A stretch of DNA of 64,000 nt from Haemonchus contortus (Eukaryota > Nematoda > Chromadorea > Rhabditida > Trichostrongylidae): NCBI GenBank assembly GCA_000469685.2, contig LS997565.1, positions 39,680,519-39,744,518 on the forward strand. The letters are read 5' to 3'. Below are positions 50,384 through 59,021 of this stretch, in pieces. A model generated the notes under the pieces. That model was not told where the DNA came from, searched no databases, and saw only the letters and a program-made list of their open reading frames with translations. The position numbers and the translations under genes are program-made. The stretch's first letter is position 1, and each line of letters begins with the position of its first letter.

Positions 50384-51238
50384 CGAATCGTCTACTTTAT
50401 GGTTAGCTGGTATCGCTGGTCGCCTACTTGCGTTCCGTATGGGCTAGCATTCAACAGAGCTTAATCGCAACATGGTGTACCGTTTGCAGTATTTTATCAA
50501 ATTCAGTGCAGGCGACATTGCCAAGCCAGTTCCAAGTTTCTGCTCCCCACGCTCTAATTCCATCCCACCACTAATCCTTTGTTTCTACTAAGTAGACTGG
50601 GCTTATACAAAGTCAAGCTTATCCTCCAGGCTTCCAGGACATATCCGAAGAAGTCTTCTCCAGAAGATCATACGCACGTATACAATCCTACGCAGAAAAT
50701 TGAAGTGAATATTTTCTGAAACTTCAAGAACGCCTACAAACACGCTTTTGCGCTTTGGTCATACTTGAAGTGGGCGCACAAACCTCCTAGGCTTCATTGC
50801 ATAGGAGAATGCAATAAAGGCTAAGGGGGTACTAGGTCGTGATCAAAGGAAACTCAGTTCAAAGTGTTATGAGGAGGTTTCTCACATAGACTTTCAATCT
50901 GAAAGATTCGGAAGCTCGAGGATAAACTAACTTCTATTTCCCACGGTTTGCAGCGTTCAGAGTCCTTCAAGCTTGAAACAGGGTTCCGCGTTTAATCGAA
51001 GCTGAGGCTTGCGGAATTTCTTCTCCAAAACTCCTACGGAGCTAAAGAAGTCTTTGTGGGAAGGCCCAGTCTTCCCATTCTCAAGAGGAAATCGAAGAAG
51101 TGAAGTAGCATCATTGTCACAGCTCTTCCGACCGGGTATATATTGTTTCGGATTAGTCTAAGTTGATGGGAATGATAATCCTCCAACGCACCCAGGATGA
51201 GTGTAGAGGCTAGAGAAGCGCTGTCGATCAGTTAAGAG

Positions 51239-51322
51239 CCATGAGCATGGAAACTAGTCCCGCCCGCATTCTGACGGCACACCGCCGTATGGAAGCGTTC
51301 AAGCAGCGGCAGCTTCGGGCAT
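51239..51322 (+). CDS. STAC-like gene, exon 4
   Basis: The exon reads MSMETSPARILTAHRRMEAF and then KQRQLRA, ending GCAT before a strong GTAAGT donor and leaving T. Its 5' border is ambiguous. Entry at 51239 (after AAGAG) suits exon 3. Entry at 51232 (after GATCAG) or 51214 (after GGCTAG) would suit a direct join to exon 2. The upstream pyrimidine tract is poor for all three. The basic, helical AHRRMEAFKQRQLRA stretch looks conserved-type rather than random. Joining T to the next exon gives cysteine. Confidence 0.65.
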
Positions 51323-51446
51323 GTAAGTAATTCAAACTTTACTTCATCGCTTTTCATAGGTACTCAAGCTTTCATAGTGCTTCTTACCCGTAGTTGTTTT
51401 TAGAAAGTATTCTGTTTATATCTTGCGAGAATTCTTTAGACTTCCC

Positions 51447-51632
51447 CATCTTACGAAGAATTTTACCCATGTTGGTAATGTTTGCTCAGGAAATCCTACC
51501 CGAGCCAAGCCTAAAGTTTTCCAAAATCAACAATTTTTTATATTTTCTCATCTTACTAAGAAATTTACCCATGTTGGTAATGTTTCCCTAGGAGATCTTA
51601 CCCGAGCCAAGTCTACAGTTTTCCAAAATCAC
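51447..51632. repeat. 102-bp tandem duplication
   Basis: Two diverged units start at 51447 and 51549. Each contains TTTACCCATGTTGGTAATGT, CTTACCCGAGCCAAG or its variant, and AGTTTTCCAAAATCA. The units begin about 125 bp after the exon 4 donor. No coding potential. Confidence 0.9.
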
Positions 51633-51870
51633 ATAGTAACAGTCCAAATTCAAGAACGGATGTAAGAGACGGATTTGGCCTGGATTTTGTATCCTGAGAC
51701 AACAACTTCTTTTCTTTAGTCGGCTTTTCAGAACTTTACCAACAAAGTAACGACGCCAATTACATCCAGAAAGACCCTATCCTATTCTAGGAGATTTTGA
51801 GCTTGAAAGGTGTATAAAGCCCAAGGAGTTAAAGAATTTGGACCCAAGTTTTCTCATCTATCAGTCAGTG

Positions 51871-52164
51871 CTAGAATGAAGGCCTACCAATAGCGACGTC
51901 AGAGAATAGCTTGAAAAAGGATTCCGCAGAAAATCCCCTCTCACAGCTGATTGACAAGATTATTGGCAACTCTCTATTGACATACCCCCAACGGCTTAGA
52001 AATGTTATACATTCACTGGCATTGCTTCGTGATTCATCATCTATTAAGCCAGCTATTTCGTTTTCTGCTCCGAATTTCGCAGTAATTACTAGAAATTTGT
52101 GTAGTCCTAGCTTCACTGGGCTTGACCTGGATGAACTACCGTTTCCTAGAAAGCCCAACTCCAT
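51871..52164 (-). pseudogene. Antisense coding-like island B, related to island A
   Basis: The minus-strand frame starts MELGFLGNGSSSRSSPVKLG and includes HKFLVITAKFGAENEI, SECITFLSRWGYVNRELPII and FKLFSDVAIGRP. Aligned by eye to 37895-38190, both have GFLG, a serine patch, a leucine-rich helix, an acidic patch, then DLPEI or ELPII at the same spacing, and finish with a P-x-F. This suggests two old copies of one gene or element. No start or splice context is convincing and the family is unknown. Confidence 0.35.
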
Positions 52165-53429
52165 TTTAATTGATGAATGAGTCCTAGTTACTGCCTATGC
52201 ATTGCTGATAACTGCAGTAATTGTGCCCATTATTCGTCTGATCCGTGATCTTTTCCATGAATTCAAAGGCCATCGTACCTGATTGATTGATAATTTCCCA
52301 TTCCGAGTACTAGGTTGTCCTCTAGTCAGCGAAAAATCTGAGACCTCTGGTCTGAGATCGGTTCAGAACTAGCACTCGGAAACGGTATCTGATGGCCATA
52401 GCTGAATGGTGACCAAGTATGGTACTACGAGGTGAGAAGGACGGAATCGTCCATGCTTTTTCAAACATTTAATCGTTCCCGAAATCAAACCTATACGACC
52501 TTGGACTATGGATGGCATCATCGCCTATGTAAAAAGGCCTGATTCTATTGAATCGTCACATGGATTTGAAAAACAGAAGGATAGGGACTTTGTTAGAAGA
52601 AAAGGACCTTTGCTGACACTTCTATGTTCCGAGAACTTCGCAGGCGATATCACCTGTGATTACCTCCGTGATCAAATGTGGCGAAGCCCGAGAGAATGTC
52701 TAGAAACTTGACAAGGACAGGAATTTTAATACTATTCCTGAAAACCGTTTGCCACTCTGTTTTTCCTTTCTTTGTGATCTACTTTTATCAATTATGTCTT
52801 AGAGGCGCCTTCTCATTTATACTAACGATAAGTGCTCATTTAATTTGAGTGAATTCGACTTCTGAGCTTTTTTCAAAACCCTGACTTTGGTAATGCAAAT
52901 TAAATACCTCGTATCGACCATTTGCTCACTGCGTCGCTTACACGGTCGTCATGGTGTTTCAATGGGCATGTACTTCGAAAACTCTTTAAAAAGTTCTAAC
53001 AAGGTCTGCACTGCATGCCTTTATGCCTGATAGTCGTTTCCTTTATAGCGAAATGAGCATGGATCAGCAGCCATTTTAATGAATCCGTAAATGTTAATGA
53101 GAAGTGATTACTTAGAACCCGACCTACGTCAGGAAAATTGCAAAAAGTGAGAATTATGGAGGGCTTCGATAGTAATTCCCTTGAAATTAGAAGTCCTGCA
53201 GTTGGAATGAGTGTTTGTCAACAGAAACTTATCCATTCTGTCAAACAAATACCCTCAGCATATCTCAAGAGAAACTCTGAGAAGGGCATGAACGCCAGTG
53301 CGCCAATAATGACTACAAATCCGCTACATTGTAGTTACTGTGAAAACATTCGTGCATATATTCCAGAATCCATTCCGTTTCGGGTATTTATTGTAACAGA
53401 CGTCAAGTACAAATGCGAAAATCCCTATG

Positions 53430-53718
53430 AAAGATAAAGGATAAAACCTTGGGGAGTTGATCAATCCCGTCTGAGGGATGCGCCCACGCATTCGACTTCC
53501 ATTCACAATCGTAGTGGCGTATTGAATGCGTATGCGGCCTATACAATGAATTGCGGTGACCAGCCGTCGTACAAGTCAGTGCTTTTATCCTCCCAGACGA
53601 GTCTGGTACTAATCAAACGATGGAGGACTTAGTTGGCCAAGACAGATATCGGTGCGGGATTCGAACCCGTGACTATATGTGTGTGGAGTGCGCCACTTGC
53701 CACCACACCACCTCCGCC
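53430..53718 (-). mobile_element. tRNA-derived SINE, full length, minus orientation
   Basis: The reversed tail AAGATAAAGGATAAAACC is on the left, followed by TTCACAATCGTAGTGGCGTA, TTTTATCCTCCCAGACGAGT and the reversed B box GGATTCGAACCCGTGACTAT. The reversed head GCCACTTGCCACCACACCAC is on the right. With 31770-32071 it is the best template for the family consensus. Confidence 0.92.
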
Positions 53719-53765
53719 TTAGAAAATCTCTATACAACAAAATATAGTCCTTACCAACTGCACAT

Positions 53766-54064
53766 GTAGGTGTTCTAGTGACAGATGGCGCGAACTATCA
53801 CATGCATGGTCTAAGAAGTCTCAATTATATATTTCCTCAAGCTAACCAGGCCATCGAACCCCCTGGGTCGCTTAATTGGTACTGGACTCGTCTGAAGTGA
53901 TGAAAGCACTGGCTGGTACACCAGCTGATCACCCTTGCCTTTGAGTGAACCACATGCGCTTTCAAAGTACGATACGATACGGTCATCCCGAGTATTCAAA
54001 TGAAAGTCGAATGCGGGGCTCATCTTAGAAACGGCATTGAATAAAGCTCAACGACTTTGCCCTT
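53766..54064 (+). mobile_element. tRNA-derived SINE, full length, degraded head
   Basis: TAGGTGTTCTAGTGACAGAT is the decayed head. GCTTAATTGGTACTGGACTC, GATGAAAGCACTGGCTGGTA and AAAGTCGAATGCGGGGCTCA are the body. It lies about 50 bp from the oppositely oriented copy at 53430-53718, forming a head-to-head inverted SINE pair. Confidence 0.85.
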
Positions 54065-54447
54065 TTCGAACTTATGGCTTCGGCAACAAATAAGAACTAC
54101 AAATATTTCTTAGAATATTTGAAATTTTCAATTTATTCCCTGAATTGATGGTGGACTGCATGCTACCAAGTGTACAGCAAAAAGATGAACAAATTCCCAG
54201 CGCTATCGTTACCAGTCATTTGTTAGCAGAGCTGTTTCCTGTTGGAGAAAAAACTCGGTTGTTGTCTTTGAACTAGATGCAAAGTTCACTTGCACGTTTC
54301 AATTAGTATGCGGCACTGAATGGTGATGAACATGCATGGCGCATACTAAATAGACTGGGCTACCATATGTACATCATCTTACGCCATCTTTATTACTATT
54401 TCCCAATTGTGTTTCCAAAGTAGACAAAAAAGAGTTTGTTTGTTTAG

Positions 54448-54561
54448 GCAGATCAACTGGTCGAAGACGAGCCCCGAAGCTGTCAACGCAAATGAAATCG
54501 CTGTCTCTGGATTGTCAAGAAATGCCGCCAAGAATCAACGCTGCAACTCGAAGTCCAATGA
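54448..54561 (+). CDS. STAC-like gene, exon 5 (basic linker)
   Basis: The acceptor GTTTGTTTAG at 54438-54447 opens a frame that completes TGC with the T of exon 4. It then reads RSTGRRRAPKLSTQMKSLSL, DCQEMPPRINAATRSPM and one further base (A). The basic RRRAPKLSTQMKSLSLD block resembles the phosphorylatable linker that precedes the SH3 domain in STAC relatives. The donor is weak: GTTCGT at 54562 is the phase-1 choice that avoids a stop on joining the next exon. GTCCAA at 54553 is an alternative. A further small exon between 54562 and 56054 is possible. Confidence 0.62.
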
Positions 54562-56054
54562 GTTCGTTTGTTTTAGCCGTTACGGAGTTCAACGATGGCA
54601 GCAGCTGGTTACTTTCATCGTTTAATCGCGCCTCGGCTCTATAGCTGCTATCAGATTTCATTAGCGCCTCTTTCCATCTTCATCTAATCCTCGAATGTTT
54701 TTCCTCGCTAAAGAAGGCCTACGCCCGATTGTCTGGGTCATAGAACGAGAATGTTAGGAGAGATCTGAGAACTCAGCAATTACTCCAAATAATAAATGAG
54801 GTTTTATATTGAATAAGAGTTGGCGTCCGGGAAAAAACCATGGGAACTAGGAATTCCGAAAGCAGTTACCTGGGAGCAGCATTTTTCAGGCCTAGTCATC
54901 TTCAACATGTTCCTCGGCTACCTACCAAAATTAGATCCACGCATTAAGTGTACTAGTAAAGACGGATGTGGAACGGTTGGGACTTCCTAGGGTAATCGAT
55001 CAGGTGGGAGTATAGGAGAAGTACAGCACAGGTTAAATAGGCGAATAGCAAAAGTGGAAAGTGGTTTTCTGAAGCCAATGGTAACAATTGTCAGTAGAGG
55101 TTATCTTTATATTCGCAATGTTCTCATTAACTAAACTTGGAAAATGCCCCTCTTGGTCCCAAACATCTGAGCGTGACAATGCCAGGTGTCGTACATCCTA
55201 TAGCAACTCCTCAGCTGCACTTTTTATCATTTCGGATGAAAACAACTTTACTGAGCTAGTGACAAAGGCTGAACTTCAGTGAAGTCGCTGACTCTGACTG
55301 ATCCAACTGAAGTTTCCCCAGAGCTTGCCCTGCCCATGACAATGCATAAGAATATTTTAGCGCTGGAAAGTATTGTTGGCGTGGATATACATAGATATTT
55401 GAATGCGATAATGCGGAAATAGGAAACAGTATAGCCTCGACAAAACCACGCAGAAATGACGGACAACTAGTCACATCCCCAATTCGAAGGTTGATCCCCC
55501 ATACAGTATTAACAAAGATTCGTTTCCAAAATTTGAGAGCAGCAGAATGCATTTTTGTATGATAGACCATTGAATGGTAGATGTGTACAAGTGCTTGGGC
55601 ACACAAATGTGCGGGTATCCTCGCGTGTAGCAGTGGGGTATAAGTGGCATGTATGATGATAACTGCTAACTTGTCTAGGTGGTTGGATGGTACACATCTT
55701 GCACACCGTTTGCTTTGTATCCATATTGTAGAAAAAGTGTAAAGAGGGTGAGCAGAGCGGTTGAGCCTCACTGTCATTGATACTTCACAGTTACGTTCTT
55801 GTTATACCCCATACCTCCCACATAAATGATGATACGCTGCTGTACGGGCGATTTCCCTTTCCCCTTTATCAACACTACGGGATGCTTATGAACGGTTACT
55901 CTCAAAAGGCCACCTTCAAGAGTGGGGGCGGTGTAGTGCCAAGTGGCGCGCTATCACATGCGCGTGAACCGGGATCAAACTCCGAATAGGAAAATATTGA
56001 TTTGTTTGTCCTTCTAATATTTTTCTCTTGGAATATGTATTGTGTATGCTTTAG
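54562..56054 (+). other. Intron 5 of the STAC-like gene (1.5 kb)
   Basis: It ends TTGTGTATGCTTTAG. It contains a SINE head at 55922-55990 and the longest open frame in the window (173 residues, minus, 55256-55777). That frame has no motif and I regard it as chance. Confidence 0.55.
55922..55990 (+). mobile_element. SINE tRNA-like head only
   Basis: GGGGGCGGTGTAGTGCCAAG and GTGGCGCGCTATCACATGCG, then the B-box-like GGGATCAAACTCCG. It is a clean copy of the Pol III head with no body. It is about 65 bp upstream of exon 6 and in the same orientation as the gene. Confidence 0.75.
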
Positions 56055-56171
56055 GATCAAAAATGATGGGTGGCCATCTTCGTGGCAAGACTGGCTCGTC
56101 AGATTTATCGGACTGGGATCGCAGTTGCTCACCATGCAACGGTAACAGCAGACGTGGGAGTGCTTCAGCAA
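56055..56171 (+). CDS. STAC-like gene, exon 6
   Basis: Phase 1 entry after TGCTTTAG. The codon completed with the A from exon 5 is arginine, followed by SKMMGGHLRGKTGSSDLSDW and then DRSCSPCNGNSRRGSASA. The exit is A before a perfect GTAAGT donor. The stretch is glycine- and serine-rich with clustered basic residues, consistent with a disordered linker before the SH3 domain. A T at the junction (direct join from exon 4) would create TGA, which is the argument for the intervening exon 5. Confidence 0.75.
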
Positions 56172-56255
56172 GTAAGTTACCTAACAACTGTCACAACAAG
56201 AAGTTCGCAGAGGGTAACTTCTATAACAAGTGATTACAAAGTAAACTTTTTCCAG

Positions 56256-56391
56256 ATCTAGCTGGTGGCTACATAGTGATTCACGAATACGCGCCTCCAA
56301 GCGGTGCTGCTCCACTGGTTCTCGGTGAACGGGTACATGTTGTTGATAATGGCGACCCAGATTGGCTTCATGGCTTCCGAGAACACGATAG
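56256..56391 (+). CDS. STAC-like gene, exon 7 (first part of the SH3 domain)
   Basis: An 84-bp intron ending CTTTTTCCAG precedes it. The A from exon 6 plus AT gives asparagine, then LAGGYIVIHEYAPPSGAA, PLVLGERVHVVDNGDPDWLH and GFREHD, leaving two bases before GTAATG. It has the SH3 layout: an opening strand with an EYAP motif in place of ALYDY, the RT loop, L.LGERV in place of L.F..GD, an acidic n-Src loop, and the single W of DW.HG. STAC SH3 domains have the same NEDWWKG type spacing. Confidence 0.85.
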
Positions 56392-56780
56392 GTAATGCTT
56401 TCTGATATCACATCCCGAACTTTATTTATTTGGAAGGATTTCACTTGAAATAAGGGGATAAGGTAGGAAGTGCAGCATAATCGCAGCGATGGATTCAGTC
56501 ATTTCGATTACTTTCGTGAAACTGCCGAAAGATTCAGATTAGTGCACCACATTCGGGGAATATTTTTGGATTTTCTGGGCAAGACTCTGCCAAAGATACA
56601 GCGCACGCGATAGTTGAGAATGATTGCGAAGCAAAACCTATTTTCGATACCAATGTCTTGATAATCATTTGAATGCGAAATGGGTCATCCAGAGCTGGCC
56701 CTCCATTGCTGGAGCTCTGTTCGATGTTGCTTGCATAATTGTTGTAATGAACATTGCTACATTTGAAAAAGTTGTTTAAG

Positions 56781-56904
56781 GACGGAAAGGCTACTCTCGT
56801 TCCCGGCTACATGCGTTGCTATGATGCTGCCCGGTGAACAGGCAATGAAACTTCTGCAGAACGTCGCTGTGCCAGAAATCAAGCTCCGACTTTATAGGGA
56901 TCAG
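56781..56904 (+). CDS. STAC-like gene, exon 8 (end of SH3, start of second SH3-like unit)
   Basis: After GTTGTTTAAG, one base completes arginine. The frame then gives TERLLSFPATCVAMMLPGEQ and AMKLLQNVAVPEIKLRLYRDQ, ending at CAG before GTGAGA in phase 0. FPATCVAMM is the terminal SH3 strand equivalent to FPANFVQRV in vertebrate STACs, followed by the PGE turn that leads directly into the second SH3-like unit. The YRDQ end corresponds to the KENQ position of that unit. Confidence 0.82.
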
Positions 56905-57866
56905 GTGAGACTCCAGTTTGATAGAGTGTTCAATTTAGAGAAAATTTTTCTTGCACCCTATCAGCACCCTATGATCTGTCTTCTCATCTGAATCCAGTTT
57001 CTGAGGTACCGAATCCTAGGAGCAGCGAGATATGTAGTCATTTAGTCGCTGCTCCTGTTACTCATCTTCTTCCTGGTCTAACTTTTCGATTTTTTTAAGT
57101 TCTGTTCTTCGAAATTTTATTGTGCTTGGCAAAGTACCTTTGCTTTCTTTTCGGGCCACAAGTTTTTCAAACCCCAATTTGAGTTATAAGAAAAGGTGTT
57201 ATCAAAAACCTCACTAGCCTCTTCTTTCTTGATTCATAGCAAAACTAGACTCCCAGCAAAATGAGGAACACCGGCAAAAACTGTTACCTCGATCAACTAA
57301 AACTTGTTATTTTCGGCCAATTCGATTCACTCTGAGAATGTACTCCTCGTTTGCTCTTACGTTTCCCTCTAGACAGGAAATCGCTCTTTCTGCTCTTTTT
57401 TTCCCAGAATGTGATCACCCTAATGAAACTCTTGCTATTGACTGATTATATGCTGTTCGTCTTTCAATGAAGATAGAGTTTTGAATGGTGGTCTTCGCAG
57501 AGGCGTTTTGGATGGATTTCTTCAAATATGATTATGCCTGGGAATCATTAGTGAAGGGTCTTCTGAAGTCTGACGCTGCTTCACTATCAGAGAGGGTATA
57601 CAGTAGGACAATTGTGGTTTATTTATACAGAAACACTGATTTGATATCCACCTTTCTTTCATAAGATTTAACCACTCACGTTTTCTCTTTACCAACTCTT
57701 GATACTTGAAAAGGGATAATGTGACAGAGCTCGAAGTGAACCCGGCCGCCAACAGACCCCTTTTACTCGTCTTCCCAAACTACTGCTCTGCAATTTTTCA
57801 CGATTTTTCTAACCCATTGCCTTGAGCGACGTCCTATTCTTATCTGATACGGAAATCTGATTTTAG
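56905..57866 (+). other. Intron 8 of the STAC-like gene (962 bp)
   Basis: It runs from GTGAGA to TGATTTTAG. No repeat or alternative exon was noticed. Confidence 0.7.
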
Positions 57867-57971
57867 GTGGTATTCGCTCAACCGGATTCGCTACATGATG
57901 GTAAAGTGACGATTCGTACCGCTCATAATGCATTCGCTCCATGTCCTTTGTCAAGTTTAGCTCTGGTTTAG
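57867..57971 (+). CDS. STAC-like gene, terminal exon 9 with stop
   Basis: It starts in phase 0 after GATTTTAG and reads VVFAQPDSLHDGKVTIRTAH and NAFAPCPLSSLALV, then TAG at 57969-57971. This completes the second SH3-like unit of STAC proteins. The family ends with a strand containing DGFIRV, matched here by DGKVTIR, and a final PV..L, matched here by CPLSSLALV. The protein stops three residues after the last core position, as in vertebrate STACs. No canonical AATAAA was seen within the next 100 bases. Confidence 0.82.
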   Translation: MVFAQPDSLHDGKVTIRTAHNAFAPCPLSSLALV

Positions 57972-58861
57972 TATTTTATGTGCCATAAACTGGCCTACTG
58001 TTAAACCATCATCAACCCTTCAAAACCCCTATGTTCTGCATTTTTATGCTATTTGAAATAGTCTATGGAATATGTTCCTACTGTATTCATGTTATTTTTT
58101 AGCATTATTGAGCAGTCAGAATATTTTATTTTGTTAGACTCTGACATATGAGCTTTTTGTGCGATTATGTACTGCTCTGAAGAGAATTTCTGGACCCGGT
58201 CGGTAGTACGGCTCGCCTTTGACTATGTTGTTGTAGCAATCATGGAATTTGTTATTCTGTTGAAAAACTTCGCATATCATCAATTGCTATGTTATATTTT
58301 CCTAGTACATTGTCGCTATGCAAGCAGATTTCTAATGAGCTTACGGATTCGATGAGCTTACTACTTTACTATTGTGTGACATACGCGACGAGAGGTATTC
58401 AATAACCCCCTAATCCCCCATTTCACCATGACTATGAATTCTTACTTGTATTTCTCGGGTTATTTACATTTGGACCACGCTCCTGACTTAATTGTCTTGT
58501 CAGTATCTTCTTTTCGAATTTAAGGCAGTTAAGACCTCCCCTCTCACTTCTCTATTTGTGTAGCGCAAATGCGACGTGTAATGGAATACGATAAGCCATA
58601 CAAATGGCTTTTCAGCTACATTCCCTCCTTTTCCTTTTCCAACCTTGTCATTTCGTGTAGCCAGTGCTGTGGTGGCGTGCGCTCATTTTATTAATTTCTT
58701 TCCCGTAATGAAACTTCTAAAAGTATGGTGTTCGTTACTAGAGCATTTACATATTAAGGTGAAAATGTAGTAGTTGGGAGGGGTGGCGAGTGGGAGAGGC
58801 CTCCCAGGGCGTCTTCGAATGTTGACGTTAACGTGTTCGTTCAGGTCGGAAAAGCCAAAGC
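57972..58861. other. 3' flank of the STAC-like gene
   Basis: Holds the 3' untranslated region, whose end is not visible, and AT-rich spacer. No further gene was recognised. Confidence 0.45.
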
Positions 58862-58978
58862 AGTTAGTGTAGTGAAATGATAACGTGTTGCTTCAGGTCA
58901 AAACACGTGTACCAAGCAGCAATCTACCAAGTACACGTGTTTTAACCTGAGACACGTCATCATTTTACTACACTAACT
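58862..58978. repeat. 117-bp inverted repeat with paired CACGTG motifs
   Basis: The left arm 58862-58912 and right arm 58931-58978 are near-perfect complements. AGTTAGTGTAGTGAAATGAT pairs with ATCATTTTACTACACTAACT, and ACACGTGTAC pairs with GTACACGTGT. The loop is 18 bp. Each arm contains ACACGTGT, so CACGTG (an E-box palindrome) is present twice. Part of the left arm (ACGTGTTGCTTCAGGTC) has a near copy just upstream (ACGTGTTCGTTCAGGTC). Probably a short foldback MITE. Confidence 0.85.
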
Positions 58979-59021
58979 TAATACCTATACTAGGCTTACT
59001 TTTTCAATTCAACCCGCGGTT

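Larger units (their letters stand above)
43594..51238 (+). other. Intron 3 of the STAC-like gene (7.6 kb)
   Basis: It contains a Penelope-like fragment (45672-46032), two SINEs and an unidentified minus-strand frame pair at 49947-50383. I saw no additional exon. Confidence 0.5.
51323..54447 (+). other. Intron 4 of the STAC-like gene (3.1 kb)
   Basis: It contains a 102-bp tandem duplication close to the donor, an antisense coding-like island (51871-52164), and two SINEs in opposite orientations at 53.4-54.1 kb. Confidence 0.6.
21818..57971 (+). other. STAC-like gene (SH3 and cysteine-rich domain adaptor), gene span
   Basis: Nine candidate exons on the + strand join without a stop to 1305 nt, 434 residues. 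STAC proteins are cytoplasmic adaptors that bind voltage-gated L-type calcium channels and tune their inactivation and trafficking; vertebrate STAC3 is required for excitation-contraction coupling. Support comes from the C-terminal 120 residues, an SH3 domain followed by an atypical SH3-like tail with STAC spacing, and from a linker DPVY motif also present in vertebrate STACs. Length is close to human STAC (about 400 residues). However, no C1 zinc domain is present after the chosen start, so upstream exons may be missing or the domain lost. Introns range from 84 bp to about 14.5 kb. The span and phases are seen in sequence, the family name is from remembered similarity, and the function is inferred. 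Confidence 0.75.

Noticed and set aside
51911..52180. The + strand frame opposite antisense island B
   Set aside because: The minus frame is the one that resembles island A. The + frame looks like its shadow.
55256..55777. The longest open frame, 173 residues on the minus strand
   Set aside because: No family motif, antisense within an intron, and overlapped by other open frames. Length alone in 64 kb is not evidence.
57982..57989. CATAAA just after the stop codon as a polyadenylation signal
   Set aside because: It lies about 13 bases after the stop, leaving an implausibly short 3' untranslated region, and is not the canonical hexamer.
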